Shown piece by piece: positions 44,128 through 57,816 of a stretch of 64,000 bases of DNA. Source of the DNA: JAAFIP01 sp963775085 (GTDB lineage Bacteria > Pseudomonadota > Gammaproteobacteria > Burkholderiales > Burkholderiaceae_C). The stretch covers positions 62,001 to 126,000 of the forward strand of contig CAVZHO010000003.1 in assembly GCA_963775085.1 (NCBI GenBank), in the 5' to 3' direction. The notes under the pieces are model-generated. The model was given only the letters and a program-made list of their open reading frames with translations, made no database searches and was not told the DNA's origin. The number at the start of each line of letters is the position of its first letter. The first letter of the stretch is position 1. The position numbers and the translations under genes were made by a program.

Positions 44128-45369
44128 ATGTACAAAAAACTTGCCCTACTAGGCGGCGCGGTTTTGCTAGCCCTTAGCGGCTGCCAGAGCACCCCGCCCG
44201 CCCCCGTAGCCGCCGCACCTGCTGCTGCGCCGGCCGCCGCCGCTCCCCCAGCTTGGCAGCAAGGCCGCTCGGCTACGCAGGCCAGCTCGCCCTTGGCACC
44301 TGTGGCTGGCAAACTGACCGTCACGCCCGCCGCTGACATTCAATTAAGCCGGCTCAAGCTGCCACCAGGCTTCAAAATCGAGCTGTGGTCTACCGGCACC
44401 CCCGGCGTGCGCGCCATGTCGCGCGGCGAGAGCGGCAAAATCTACGCGGGCACCCGCCCACTGGGCCGCGTGTACGAGATCACCGACAGCGGTGGCCAGC
44501 GTACCAGCCGCGTGCTGGTAGACAAGCTAGACCAGCCCGCCACCGCCATGCACAAGGGCAACCTGTACGTGATGGCGGTTGACAAAGTGCTGCGCTACGA
44601 CGGCATTGAAAGCAACCCCAATGTGCAGCCAGTAGACATGACCGCTGCATTCAAGCTGCCCAAAGAAAAGCACCACAACTGGAAGTATCTGCGCTTTGGC
44701 CCGGACGGCAAGATGTACGTGCCCTTTGGCGCGCCTTGCAACATCTGCGAACTGCCCGGCCCTGAATACGCCCAGATTCGCCGCTACAACCCCGATGGTT
44801 CTGGCATGGAAGTTATCGCCACCGGCGTGCGCAACTCCGTGGGCTTTGACTGGCACCCGGTCACCAAAGAGCTGTGGTTTACCAACCATAGCCGCGACTG
44901 GATCACCGACGACCTGCCTGAGGATGGCCTGAACCGCCTGAGCGCCGTTGGACAAAACTTTGGCTTCCCGTACTGCCACGTAGGCAACATGCCTGATCCC
45001 GATATCAAGAAGGCCAACCCCTGCGCAGGCGTAACGCCTGTAGTACTGCCCATGGGCGGCCACACCGCTGTGATGGGCCTGCAGTTCTATACCGGCAATA
45101 TGTTCCCCGCCGAGTACAAGAACGCCGCCTTCATCGCCCGCAAAGGCTCATGGAATCGGTCCAGCAAAACCGGCTACGACGTGGTGATGGTCAAGTCCGA
45201 TGCGGACGGCAAGAACGCCAAGATGACCCCGTTTCTCACCGGCTTTTTAAACAGCCAAGACCAAAGCTTCTCTGGCCGTCCAGCCTACCTGCTGCAAATG
45301 CCCGATGGTTCCATGCTGGTGTCTGACGAGCAAATGGGTGCCATCTACCGCATCTCTTATGCGCGTTAA
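44128..45369 (+). CDS. PQQ-dependent sugar/sorbosone dehydrogenase-like lipoprotein
   Basis: 413 aa. Lipoprotein signal MYKKLALLGGAVLLALSGC, then a Pro/Ala-rich linker (about residues 20-55) and a six-bladed beta-propeller of the soluble glucose dehydrogenase/L-sorbosone dehydrogenase family (LKLPPGFKIELWS, VRNSVGFDWHPVTKELWFT, DDLPEDGLNRL, GSWNRSSKTGYDV). It would oxidise a sugar or alcohol in the periplasm and pass electrons to a cytochrome. The cytochrome c gene that overlaps its 3' end by 11 bp is the obvious acceptor. Confidence 0.85.
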   Translation: MYKKLALLGGAVLLALSGCQSTPPAPVAAAPAAAPAAAAPPAWQQGRSATQASSPLAPVAGKLTVTPAADIQLSRLKLPPGFKIELWSTGTPGVRAMSRGESGKIYAGTRPLGRVYEITDSGGQRTSRVLVDKLDQPATAMHKGNLYVMAVDKVLRYDGIESNPNVQPVDMTAAFKLPKEKHHNWKYLRFGPDGKMYVPFGAPCNICELPGPEYAQIRRYNPDGSGMEVIATGVRNSVGFDWHPVTKELWFTNHSRDWITDDLPEDGLNRLSAVGQNFGFPYCHVGNMPDPDIKKANPCAGVTPVVLPMGGHTAVMGLQFYTGNMFPAEYKNAAFIARKGSWNRSSKTGYDVVMVKSDADGKNAKMTPFLTGFLNSQDQSFSGRPAYLLQMPDGSMLVSDEQMGAIYRISYAR

Positions 45370-45967
45370 ACTGAGAGGCACAACACAAACAAGCAGGGCG
45401 CTGGTAGCAGCGGCCCTGCTTTTTTTTGTAGGCTCTGCACAGGCGCAGACCAACCCCCAGCCCAGCGCTGGCCAGCTGGCCCTGTGCGCAGCCTGCCACG
45501 GCGCACAAGGCAACTCGCAGATTCCCAGCATTCCGTCACTGGCCGGTCAGCCCAAAACCTTTATCGAGAACCAACTGGTGCTCATCCGTGAAGGCATCCG
45601 CGAGGTGCCACAAATGAAAGGCTTGCTGGACAAAGTAGCGGACGAAGAGTTCATCACCCTGGCCAATTATTTTGCCGCTCAAACGCCTGTGAAGGCCACC
45701 ACCAGCAGCGTCAACAACGTCACTTATTTGCGCGGTCAAGACACCGCTAGAAAAATGCTCTGCGGTACCTGCCACTTGCCCAACTACGTGGGCCAAAACC
45801 AAATCCCCCGTCTGGCCGGGCAGCACGAAGAGTTTTTAGTGCTGTCGATTAAACAGTTTAGAGACGGCAATAGCCCGGGACGGGATACCAATATGACGGC
45901 CTCTGTGGTGGGCGTGAAAGACAGCGATATTGCTGACTTGGCACATTACTTGGCGCATTTCAAATAG
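45359..45967 (+). CDS. Diheme c-type cytochrome (c4-like)
   Basis: 202 aa from the ATG at 45359, inside the end of the preceding gene. Signal peptide to AQAQ, then two heme-binding motifs, CAACH and CGTCH, each followed by a domain with a distal Met (QMKG; TNMTAS). Two-domain arrangement and length fit cytochrome c4/c553-type carriers of the periplasm. Translational coupling with the upstream dehydrogenase-like gene supports a shared electron-transfer role. Confidence 0.92.
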   Translation: MRVKLRGTTQTSRALVAAALLFFVGSAQAQTNPQPSAGQLALCAACHGAQGNSQIPSIPSLAGQPKTFIENQLVLIREGIREVPQMKGLLDKVADEEFITLANYFAAQTPVKATTSSVNNVTYLRGQDTARKMLCGTCHLPNYVGQNQIPRLAGQHEEFLVLSIKQFRDGNSPGRDTNMTASVVGVKDSDIADLAHYLAHFK

Positions 45968-46286
45968 GCGTTGCATGGGATTCGGGCGTAGTCGGTTTAC
46001 GACTAGTATCGGTACGCGCACTGCTGCGGCGCCATACCCACGCCACCCACTAAAGTGTCCCGGGCTGGAAGGAGCAGGAATTTGGTACAACACCAGATTC
46101 AAGTGACCTTGTCGACCCAAATTCAGAACACTCCACAGGCTCACCGGTAAGCGCGCAGGGTTCGGGTGGCACAGGCCTTTCGCCCACGATGCGCGCACTG
46201 CCGGTCACACGGACTGTTGTAGATGGGTGCTTAAGTCAAGTTGTCAGTCAAACGGACTGCCCAAGGAAGCGCAAGAACGAGAACCA
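45968..46286. other. 319-bp gap between convergent genes
   Basis: No gene seen. A short hairpin TAGTCG / CGACTA (45989-46005) follows the cytochrome stop but has no T-run. The rest shows no clear structure. Confidence 0.5.
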
Positions 46287-48290
<2,004 letters not shown>

Positions 48291-48803
48291 AGGGTCTGAT
48301 TGTCGGGCATGAATGTAAGAGGCTCGAAATTGGCGAGCGCTGTTAACTTTACGGCGCTGATGGGGTGGGTCTGCGGGCGATCTACTTTCGTGCGAAAACA
48401 TGGATCTTCCGACTCTAGTTCTGTGCTCGCCAAGCGCCAGGGCTGCGAACGGGTTTAGGTGTGCGCTTGCGTGACATGCGCTATGTTGTAACGGTGGTTG
48501 AGGTGCAAAGGCAGAGCGATGAGAGCACTCGCCACGCTCGCAAGATCAGGTCGGCGGTACGCTTAGCGCAGCGGCATAAAGGAGGCGGCGGACCTAGGCC
48601 GCCCCAGGGGACAGCCGCGGAGCTAAGTGCGCCGTCGACCTGATCCCGTACAGAACCAGGGCACGACAAAGGATGCGCGCGATACCACCTGTCATCGCTG
48701 TAGTAAACATCAATGACCTTCCCCGTGGACATCACATCGCGCTATATTCACACTTCGGTGGTACGGCAGTCTTACACATAGGCACGCAAAACAAGGAATA
48801 ACG
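48291..48803. other. 513-bp divergent spacer between uup and the molybdenum hydroxylase genes
   Basis: No gene is supported; short frames at 48461-48643 (plus) and 48481-48735 (minus) have no family resemblance. The main content is the large palindrome at 48544-48645. A GGAAT ribosome-like site lies just before the ATG at 48804, and a possible -10 (TATATT, about 48742-48747) precedes it. Confidence 0.5.
48544..48645 (+). repeat. About 100-nt imperfect palindrome with RNA-like pairing
   Basis: Arms 48544-48567 and 48622-48645 pair over 24 positions: 20 Watson-Crick, 3 G-U in the plus-strand sense and one A-C. The pairing continues inward (gcagcggc with gccgcgga, two mismatches), and the centre holds a further GGCGG/CCGCC hairpin around CCTAGG. 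Function unknown. Confidence 0.7.
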
Positions 48804-49349
48804 ATGGAACTACAAATCAACGGCAAAGCGCACACCGTACAAGCTGACGGCGCAATGCCTCTGCTGTGGGTGCTGCGGGATGTGCTCAACATGACGGGCA
48901 CCAAGTTTGGCTGCGGCGTCGCAGCCTGCGGTGCCTGCACGGTGCGGGTAGATGGCGCGGCGGTGCGCTCTTGCGTTACGCCGGTATCTACCGTGGCAGG
49001 CAAACAGATACAAACCATCGAGGGCTTGGGCGCTGCCAAACTGCACGCCCTGCAAGAAGCCTGGATCGCCGAGCAAGTGCCCCAGTGCGGCTACTGCCAA
49101 AGCGGCATGCTGATGGCGGCTGCTACCTTACTAGACAAATCCCCGCAGCCCTCCGATGCACAGATTGACGCGGCGATGACCAATATCTGCCGCTGCGGCA
49201 CCTACCAGAGGGTTCGCAAAGCGATTCACCGGGCGGCGGGAGCTGTCAAAACTACCGCCCTGAGCACTGCCGAGCCACCCCTGGGCGCGAAAACCTCCCT
49301 GAGGGGCATTGCAGCACACGCAGTGACAAACGTGGGGGTAACGTCATGA
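48804..49349 (+). CDS. [2Fe-2S] subunit of an isoquinoline 1-oxidoreductase-like molybdenum hydroxylase
   Basis: 181 aa. Plant-type [2Fe-2S] domain with CGVAACGAC and a fourth Cys in VRSCVTP, then the second cluster domain with CGYCQSGM and CRCGTYQRV. It passes electrons from the molybdenum centre. Usual length is about 150-155; here some 30 extra residues follow the second domain. It overlaps the large-subunit gene by 4 bp (ATGA), the usual coupling of the pair. Confidence 0.93.
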   Translation: MELQINGKAHTVQADGAMPLLWVLRDVLNMTGTKFGCGVAACGACTVRVDGAAVRSCVTPVSTVAGKQIQTIEGLGAAKLHALQEAWIAEQVPQCGYCQSGMLMAAATLLDKSPQPSDAQIDAAMTNICRCGTYQRVRKAIHRAAGAVKTTALSTAEPPLGAKTSLRGIAAHAVTNVGVTS

Positions 49350-51616
49350 AGCGGCGCAATATATTGTTATCCGCTGTCGGCATCGGCGGCGCGCTGCTCG
49401 TGGGCTGGGGTGTCATGCCCCAGCGCTCGCGCCTGGGCGCTGGCGAGCTCATGTTGCCCAAAGACGGCGACGTGGCGCTAAACGGTTGGATCAAGATCGC
49501 CGCCGATGGCGCGGTAGTGCTGGCCATGCCGCGCAGTGAGATGGGGCAGGGCGTGCACACCGCGCTGGCGATGCTGGTGGCCGAAGAGCTGGACCTGCCG
49601 CTGACGCAGGTGCGCATTGCGCCGTCCGGGCTGGACAAAATTTATGGCAACGTGGCCATGTTTGTCGCCTCGTTGCCCTTTCACCCCAAAGATGGCGAGC
49701 CGGGGCAGCAAACCACGCTGGTGAAAACTAGTGAATGGCTGGTGGGCAAGGTGGCGCGCGAACTGGGTGTGGTGGTGACTGGTGGCTCGTCCAGCGTGGC
49801 CGATGCTTGGGGGCCACTGCGTTTGGCGGCGGCTACGGTGCGTGCGCAATTGCTGGGCGCGGCGGCGGCGCAGTGGGGCGTGCCTGTGGGGCAAATCAGT
49901 ATCCAACAAGGCGTGGTCAGTGGCGCAGGCAAAACCGCCAAGCTGGGTGAGTTTGCCAAAGCGGCGGCCAGCGTGTCGCCGGGCGAGGTGAAAGTTAAAG
50001 ACGCTAAAGACTTCAAATTGTTGGGCACGTCAGCACCGCGCAACGACGTGCCCGCCAAAATCACCGGCACGGCGCAGTTTGGTATTGACGTGCGTTTACC
50101 CGGCATGGTGTTTGCGGCGGTGCGCCTGTGCCCCATGCTGGGCGGCGCGCCGGGCGCGGTGGATTCGGCTCAAGCACTGGCTTTGCCCGGTGTCGAGCGG
50201 GTGGTGTCTTTGCCCCCCCTGGGCGGTGGCACAGCGGGCCTGGCGGTCATTGGCATCACTTCTTGGCACGCCAAGCAGGGTGCCAATGCGCTAGAAGTGC
50301 AATGGCAACAGCGCCCGCTGGGCGCACTGAACACCGCGCAGATTGAGGCGCAATTGCGAGTTGCGGCCACGCAGGGCGGTGGTTTTACCTTCCATAGCCG
50401 TGGCTCGGTAAATGATGCCGAACGTAGCGCGGCCCGCATGATTGAATCCCTCTACAGCGCGCCCTACCTGGCGCACGCCACGATGGAGCCCATGAACTGC
50501 ACCGCGCAGGTCAAAGACGGCAAGGTTACCGTGTGGGTGCCCACCCAGGTGCCGCAAATGGCCCGTGACGTGGCCGCACTGGTGGCGGGGGTGCCTAAAG
50601 AAGCGGTAACCGTGCACGTTACATTACTGGGCGGCGGCTTTGGCCGTCGGCTGGAGGTGGATTTTGTGGCACAGGCCGTACGGGTTGCTATGCACAGTGG
50701 TGCCAGGCCGGTGCAGCTCTTGTACTCGCGCGAAGAGGACATGGCGCACGATTTTTACCGCCCAGCGCATGCGGCACTGCTGCGCGCCAGTATTGATGCC
50801 AATGGAGCCGTCAGTAGCTTGCGCATCCAGTCAGCAGGCGATGCCATCACACCGCGCTGGTTTGAGCGCGCCTTCCCTCTGCTGTCAGGCCCGGTAGACG
50901 GCCCCGATAAAACCACCGCCGAGGGGCTGTTTGACATCCCCTACAGTTTTCCCCACCAACATATGTCACACACCGCGACCAAGTCGGGCGTGCCCATAGG
51001 TTTCTGGCGCAGTGTGGGGCATTCGCACAATGCATTTTTCTCAGAGTGCTTTATCGACGAGCTGGCGCAGGCCACGCAAACTGATCCGCTGGAGTTTCGC
51101 CGCCGTGCCTTAGCCCATGCGCCGCGCTACTTGGCTGTGCTCAACCTGGCCGCAGACAAGGGGGGCTGGGGCGCGGCCCTGGCGAAGGGGCGGGCGCGCG
51201 GTATTGCGTTGCACGAATCGTTTGGCTCCATCGTGGCGCAAGTGGCTGAGGTGTCGCTAGAGGGCGGCACACCGCGCGTCCATCGGGTGGTGTGCGCCAT
51301 CGATTGCGGCACGGTGGTCAACCCCGGCAGCGTTTCGCAGCAGGTAGAAAGCTCGGTGGTGTTTGGTTTAACCGCTGCACTGTATGGCCACATCGACATC
51401 GTGCAAGGCCAGGTGCTACAAACGAATTTCCCCGACTACCGCATGTTAGCGCTGACGCAGACGCCAATGGTGAACACCTATATTGTTCCCAGCTTGCGTG
51501 TACCTTCAGGCGTAGGCGAGCCAGCCTTGCCGCCTCTGGCACCGGCTGTGGCAAACGCATTGTTTTCACTTGTGGGAACCCGTTTACGCACGCTACCCAT
51601 GGCAATACCTGCGTAG
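49346..51616 (+). CDS. Molybdopterin-binding subunit of an isoquinoline 1-oxidoreductase-like enzyme
   Basis: 756 aa. N-terminal KRRNILLSAVGIGGALLVGWG resembles a twin-arginine-type export signal, as in membrane/periplasmic members. Further on are the MGQGVHTALAMLVAEEL, LLGGGFGRRLE and GFWRSVGHSHNAF molybdenum-cofactor segments and the C-terminal GVGEP with the catalytic Glu. Substrate unknown (aldehyde, isoquinoline or nicotinate types are possible). No c-type cytochrome domain or partner gene lies next to it. Confidence 0.92.
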   Translation: MKRRNILLSAVGIGGALLVGWGVMPQRSRLGAGELMLPKDGDVALNGWIKIAADGAVVLAMPRSEMGQGVHTALAMLVAEELDLPLTQVRIAPSGLDKIYGNVAMFVASLPFHPKDGEPGQQTTLVKTSEWLVGKVARELGVVVTGGSSSVADAWGPLRLAAATVRAQLLGAAAAQWGVPVGQISIQQGVVSGAGKTAKLGEFAKAAASVSPGEVKVKDAKDFKLLGTSAPRNDVPAKITGTAQFGIDVRLPGMVFAAVRLCPMLGGAPGAVDSAQALALPGVERVVSLPPLGGGTAGLAVIGITSWHAKQGANALEVQWQQRPLGALNTAQIEAQLRVAATQGGGFTFHSRGSVNDAERSAARMIESLYSAPYLAHATMEPMNCTAQVKDGKVTVWVPTQVPQMARDVAALVAGVPKEAVTVHVTLLGGGFGRRLEVDFVAQAVRVAMHSGARPVQLLYSREEDMAHDFYRPAHAALLRASIDANGAVSSLRIQSAGDAITPRWFERAFPLLSGPVDGPDKTTAEGLFDIPYSFPHQHMSHTATKSGVPIGFWRSVGHSHNAFFSECFIDELAQATQTDPLEFRRRALAHAPRYLAVLNLAADKGGWGAALAKGRARGIALHESFGSIVAQVAEVSLEGGTPRVHRVVCAIDCGTVVNPGSVSQQVESSVVFGLTAALYGHIDIVQGQVLQTNFPDYRMLALTQTPMVNTYIVPSLRVPSGVGEPALPPLAPAVANALFSLVGTRLRTLPMAIPA

Positions 51617-51661
51617 TCGAGGCGGCAACCGGGTGCACCAAAGCGTAATTAATTGGAATAG

Positions 51662-51691
51662 TTGCCAGCCCCACTAAAATCGGTATATAAT
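51662..51691 (+). promoter_or_regulatory. rrn promoter P1
   Basis: TTGCCA (51662-51667), 18-bp spacer, TATAAT (51686-51691), followed by CAAAGGCTCTGCT. The same GGCTCTGCT follows all four -10 boxes of this leader. Confidence 0.7.
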
Positions 51692-51773
51692 CAAAGGCTC
51701 TGCTACTGACAGCGCGGCCGACCTTTCTAGGAAGTACAGCCACAATGACAGTAAAAGACAACCTCAAATTAAT

Positions 51774-51803
51774 TTGACGGACATCAAAAATCCGGTATAT
51801 AAT
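51774..51803 (+). promoter_or_regulatory. rrn promoter P2a
   Basis: TTGACG (51774-51779), 18-bp spacer, TATAAT (51798-51803), then TTGAGGCTCTGCTG. Strong consensus-like promoter in the first duplicate. Confidence 0.85.
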
Positions 51804-51910
51804 TTGAGGCTCTGCTGAAAACGCAGACAGATTTGAAAAGTTCAAGCTAATCGCTCAAACGCAGTAAAAAATGTCAACATGCAAATAAGTAGAGAAAACC
51901 TCAAATTAAT

Positions 51911-51940
51911 TTGACGGACATCAAAAATCCGGTGTATAAT
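51911..51940 (+). promoter_or_regulatory. rrn promoter P2b
   Basis: TTGACG (51911-51916), 18-bp spacer, TATAAT (51935-51940), then TTGAGGCTCTGCTG. Second duplicate of P2a. Confidence 0.85.
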
Positions 51941-52060
51941 TTGAGGCTCTGCTGAAAACGCAGACAGATTTGAAAAGTTCAAGCTAATCGCTCAAACGCA
52001 GTAAAAAATGTCAATATGCAAATAAGTAGAAAAAATTAAAGCAGGTCGTTAAAAACGTGC

Positions 52061-52066
52061 TATAAT
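52061..52066 (+). promoter_or_regulatory. rrn promoter P3 (-10 box)
   Basis: TATAAT followed by CAAAGGCTCTGCTG, as at P1. The -35 is poor, so this promoter may be weaker or activator-dependent. Confidence 0.6.
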
Positions 52067-52119
52067 CAAAGGCTCTGCTGATCACAGCAAGTTAAGCAAA
52101 AACAAGAAATTGTTTACGC

Positions 52120-52132
52120 TGTTCCTTAAAAA
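52120..52132 (+). promoter_or_regulatory. rrn leader boxA antiterminator and processing stem
   Basis: TGTTCCTTAAAAA is the boxA bound by NusB-S10 in rRNA antitermination. Just after it, 52137-52160 is complementary to 53834-53857 downstream of 16S, with three G-U pairs, forming the long stem cut by RNase III. Confidence 0.8.
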
Positions 52133-52284
52133 TTTACAGCCGATAAGCGTGGGTGTTTGAAGGCGATTGCCAGACGAAACTGTTAAAAGTTTAGTCAAGT
52201 CTTTTGGACTTTAAACACTCATGCGTAATTGATAGATGAAGTTATATTCTTCTTCAATTCCGTTTTATGAGTAAATTCAAGATC

Positions 52285-53816
<1,532 letters not shown>

Positions 53817-53920
53817 GATGAAAGCAATCAATTTCAAACACTCACACTTATCGGTTGTTGGAAGGTAGTCGCCAACGATGCCTCGGGTAGTAATATCCAG
53901 GGTATTCAAGCGACCGGCTT

Positions 53921-53997
53921 GGGTCTGTAGCTCAGTTGGTTAGAGCACCGTCTTGATAAGGCGGGGGTCGTTGGTTCGAGACCAACCAGACCCACCA
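53921..53997 (+). tRNA. tRNA-Ile (GAT)
   Basis: 77 nt. GGGTCTG pairs with CAGACCC, anticodon GAT in CTTGATAAG, CCA encoded. In the 16S-23S spacer as usual. Confidence 0.97.
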
Positions 53998-54020
53998 TTG
54001 CGTCCATCAATAGAAATCCC

Positions 54021-54096
54021 GGGGGATTAGCTCAGCTGGGAGAGCACCTGCTTTGCAAGCAGGGGGTCGTCGGTTCGATCCCGTCATCCTCCACCA
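54021..54096 (+). tRNA. tRNA-Ala (TGC)
   Basis: 76 nt. Anticodon TGC in CTTTGCAAG, T-arm GGTTCGATCCC, CCA encoded. Second tRNA of the 16S-23S spacer, 23 bp after tRNA-Ile. Confidence 0.97.
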
Positions 54097-54495
54097 TTCA
54101 TAACAACAACTTATCTAGATCAACACCAAAGTAGATTCGCAAGAGTCTGCTTTGTTGTTGACTTGAATCTTCAAGTCAATCGGCTGTTCTTTAAAAATTC
54201 ATAGAGTCGAATCAGCGTTGCTAACATTTAAAGCTCCGCAAGGAAACTGCACATTCGTAAAGGTTTAGTGCAGACCGTGCCTTGCGTAGTGGTTAGCAAC
54301 ATAATTTTTTGATTGCGTCAAAACGAATTTAAACTTTGTTTTAAATTTAAGTAAGTTAGAACACGTATTTAACGCAAGTTAACAGCTTAAGTTAAGTATG
54401 GGGATTCAATTACGGCATAACGCGCGAGGTGAAAGACCTCGCAATACATTCCTTGTGATAACGATGAGTTCTCGAAAGAGAAGTCAAAGTTATAG
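54097..54495 (+). promoter_or_regulatory. tRNA-Ala to 23S spacer with boxA
   Basis: 399 bp with no gene. A second boxA, TGTTCTTTAAAAA, lies at 54185-54197. The last 20 bases before 23S (agtcaaagttatag...) are complementary to the sequence just after 23S, forming the 23S processing stem. A small hairpin GCGAGGT/ACCTCGC lies near 54423-54441. Confidence 0.75.
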
Positions 54496-57370
<2,875 letters not shown>

Positions 57371-57536
57371 ATAACTTTGATTAACCGTTTTATTACGGGT
57401 AATGTATGAGAATAGTTATGCCAAGTGACGCATTCAAAATATATACCAAGTCGCGTAATTGCACTTGATGCTGATTTAACTTTATGAATTCGTTGTATTG
57501 ATCAGGTGCAAGCCTGCGCAGTATGACAAAAAGTTA

Positions 57537-57652
57537 TGCCTGATGACCATAGCAAGTTGGCCCCACTCCTTCCCATCTCGAACAGGACAGTGAAACGACT
57601 TAGCGCCGATGATAGTGCGGGTTCCCGTGTGAAAGTAGGACATTGTCAGGCT
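57537..57652 (+). rRNA. rrf: 5S ribosomal RNA
   Basis: About 116 nt. Begins TGCCTGATGACCATAGC and ends GTCAGGC(T), the terminal helix; CCCATCTCGAACAG and the GTGAAAGTAGG loop are typical. It lies 166 bp after 23S. Confidence 0.95.
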
Positions 57653-57662
57653 CTTATGCCTA

Positions 57663-57694
57663 AAAAGCCCGATCAGCAATGGTTGGGCTTTTTT
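57663..57694 (+). terminator. Rho-independent terminator of the rrn operon
   Basis: AAAGCCC / GGGCTTT stem with a 14-nt loop followed by a T-run, directly after 5S. Confidence 0.85.
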
Positions 57695-57816
57695 CTTTGT
57701 GTTTTTACTTTACTTAGTTTGCCCAAAGCGGGCCTTACCGCAAGATGCGCCCCGTTCACGCCGGAATCTTTGGCGCAATCAACGTGCTTGCGAGCGCTTA
57801 ATGTGCTTGTGTACGC

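Larger units (their letters stand above)
51760..52033 (+). repeat. 137-bp tandem duplication carrying an rrn promoter
   Basis: Copy 1 (51760-51896) and copy 2 (51897-52033) differ at only a few positions, for example TATATAAT against TGTATAAT and AACATGC against AATATGC. Each copy carries one full promoter. The duplication therefore doubles the promoter P2. Confidence 0.92.

Noticed and set aside
48461..48735. Short open frames in the uup/molybdenum hydroxylase spacer
   Set aside because: They run across the large palindrome, with no ribosome site or recognisable family.
51760..52033. CRISPR-like array from the direct repeats upstream of 16S
   Set aside because: Only two contiguous 137-bp units without spacers; they are promoter duplications.
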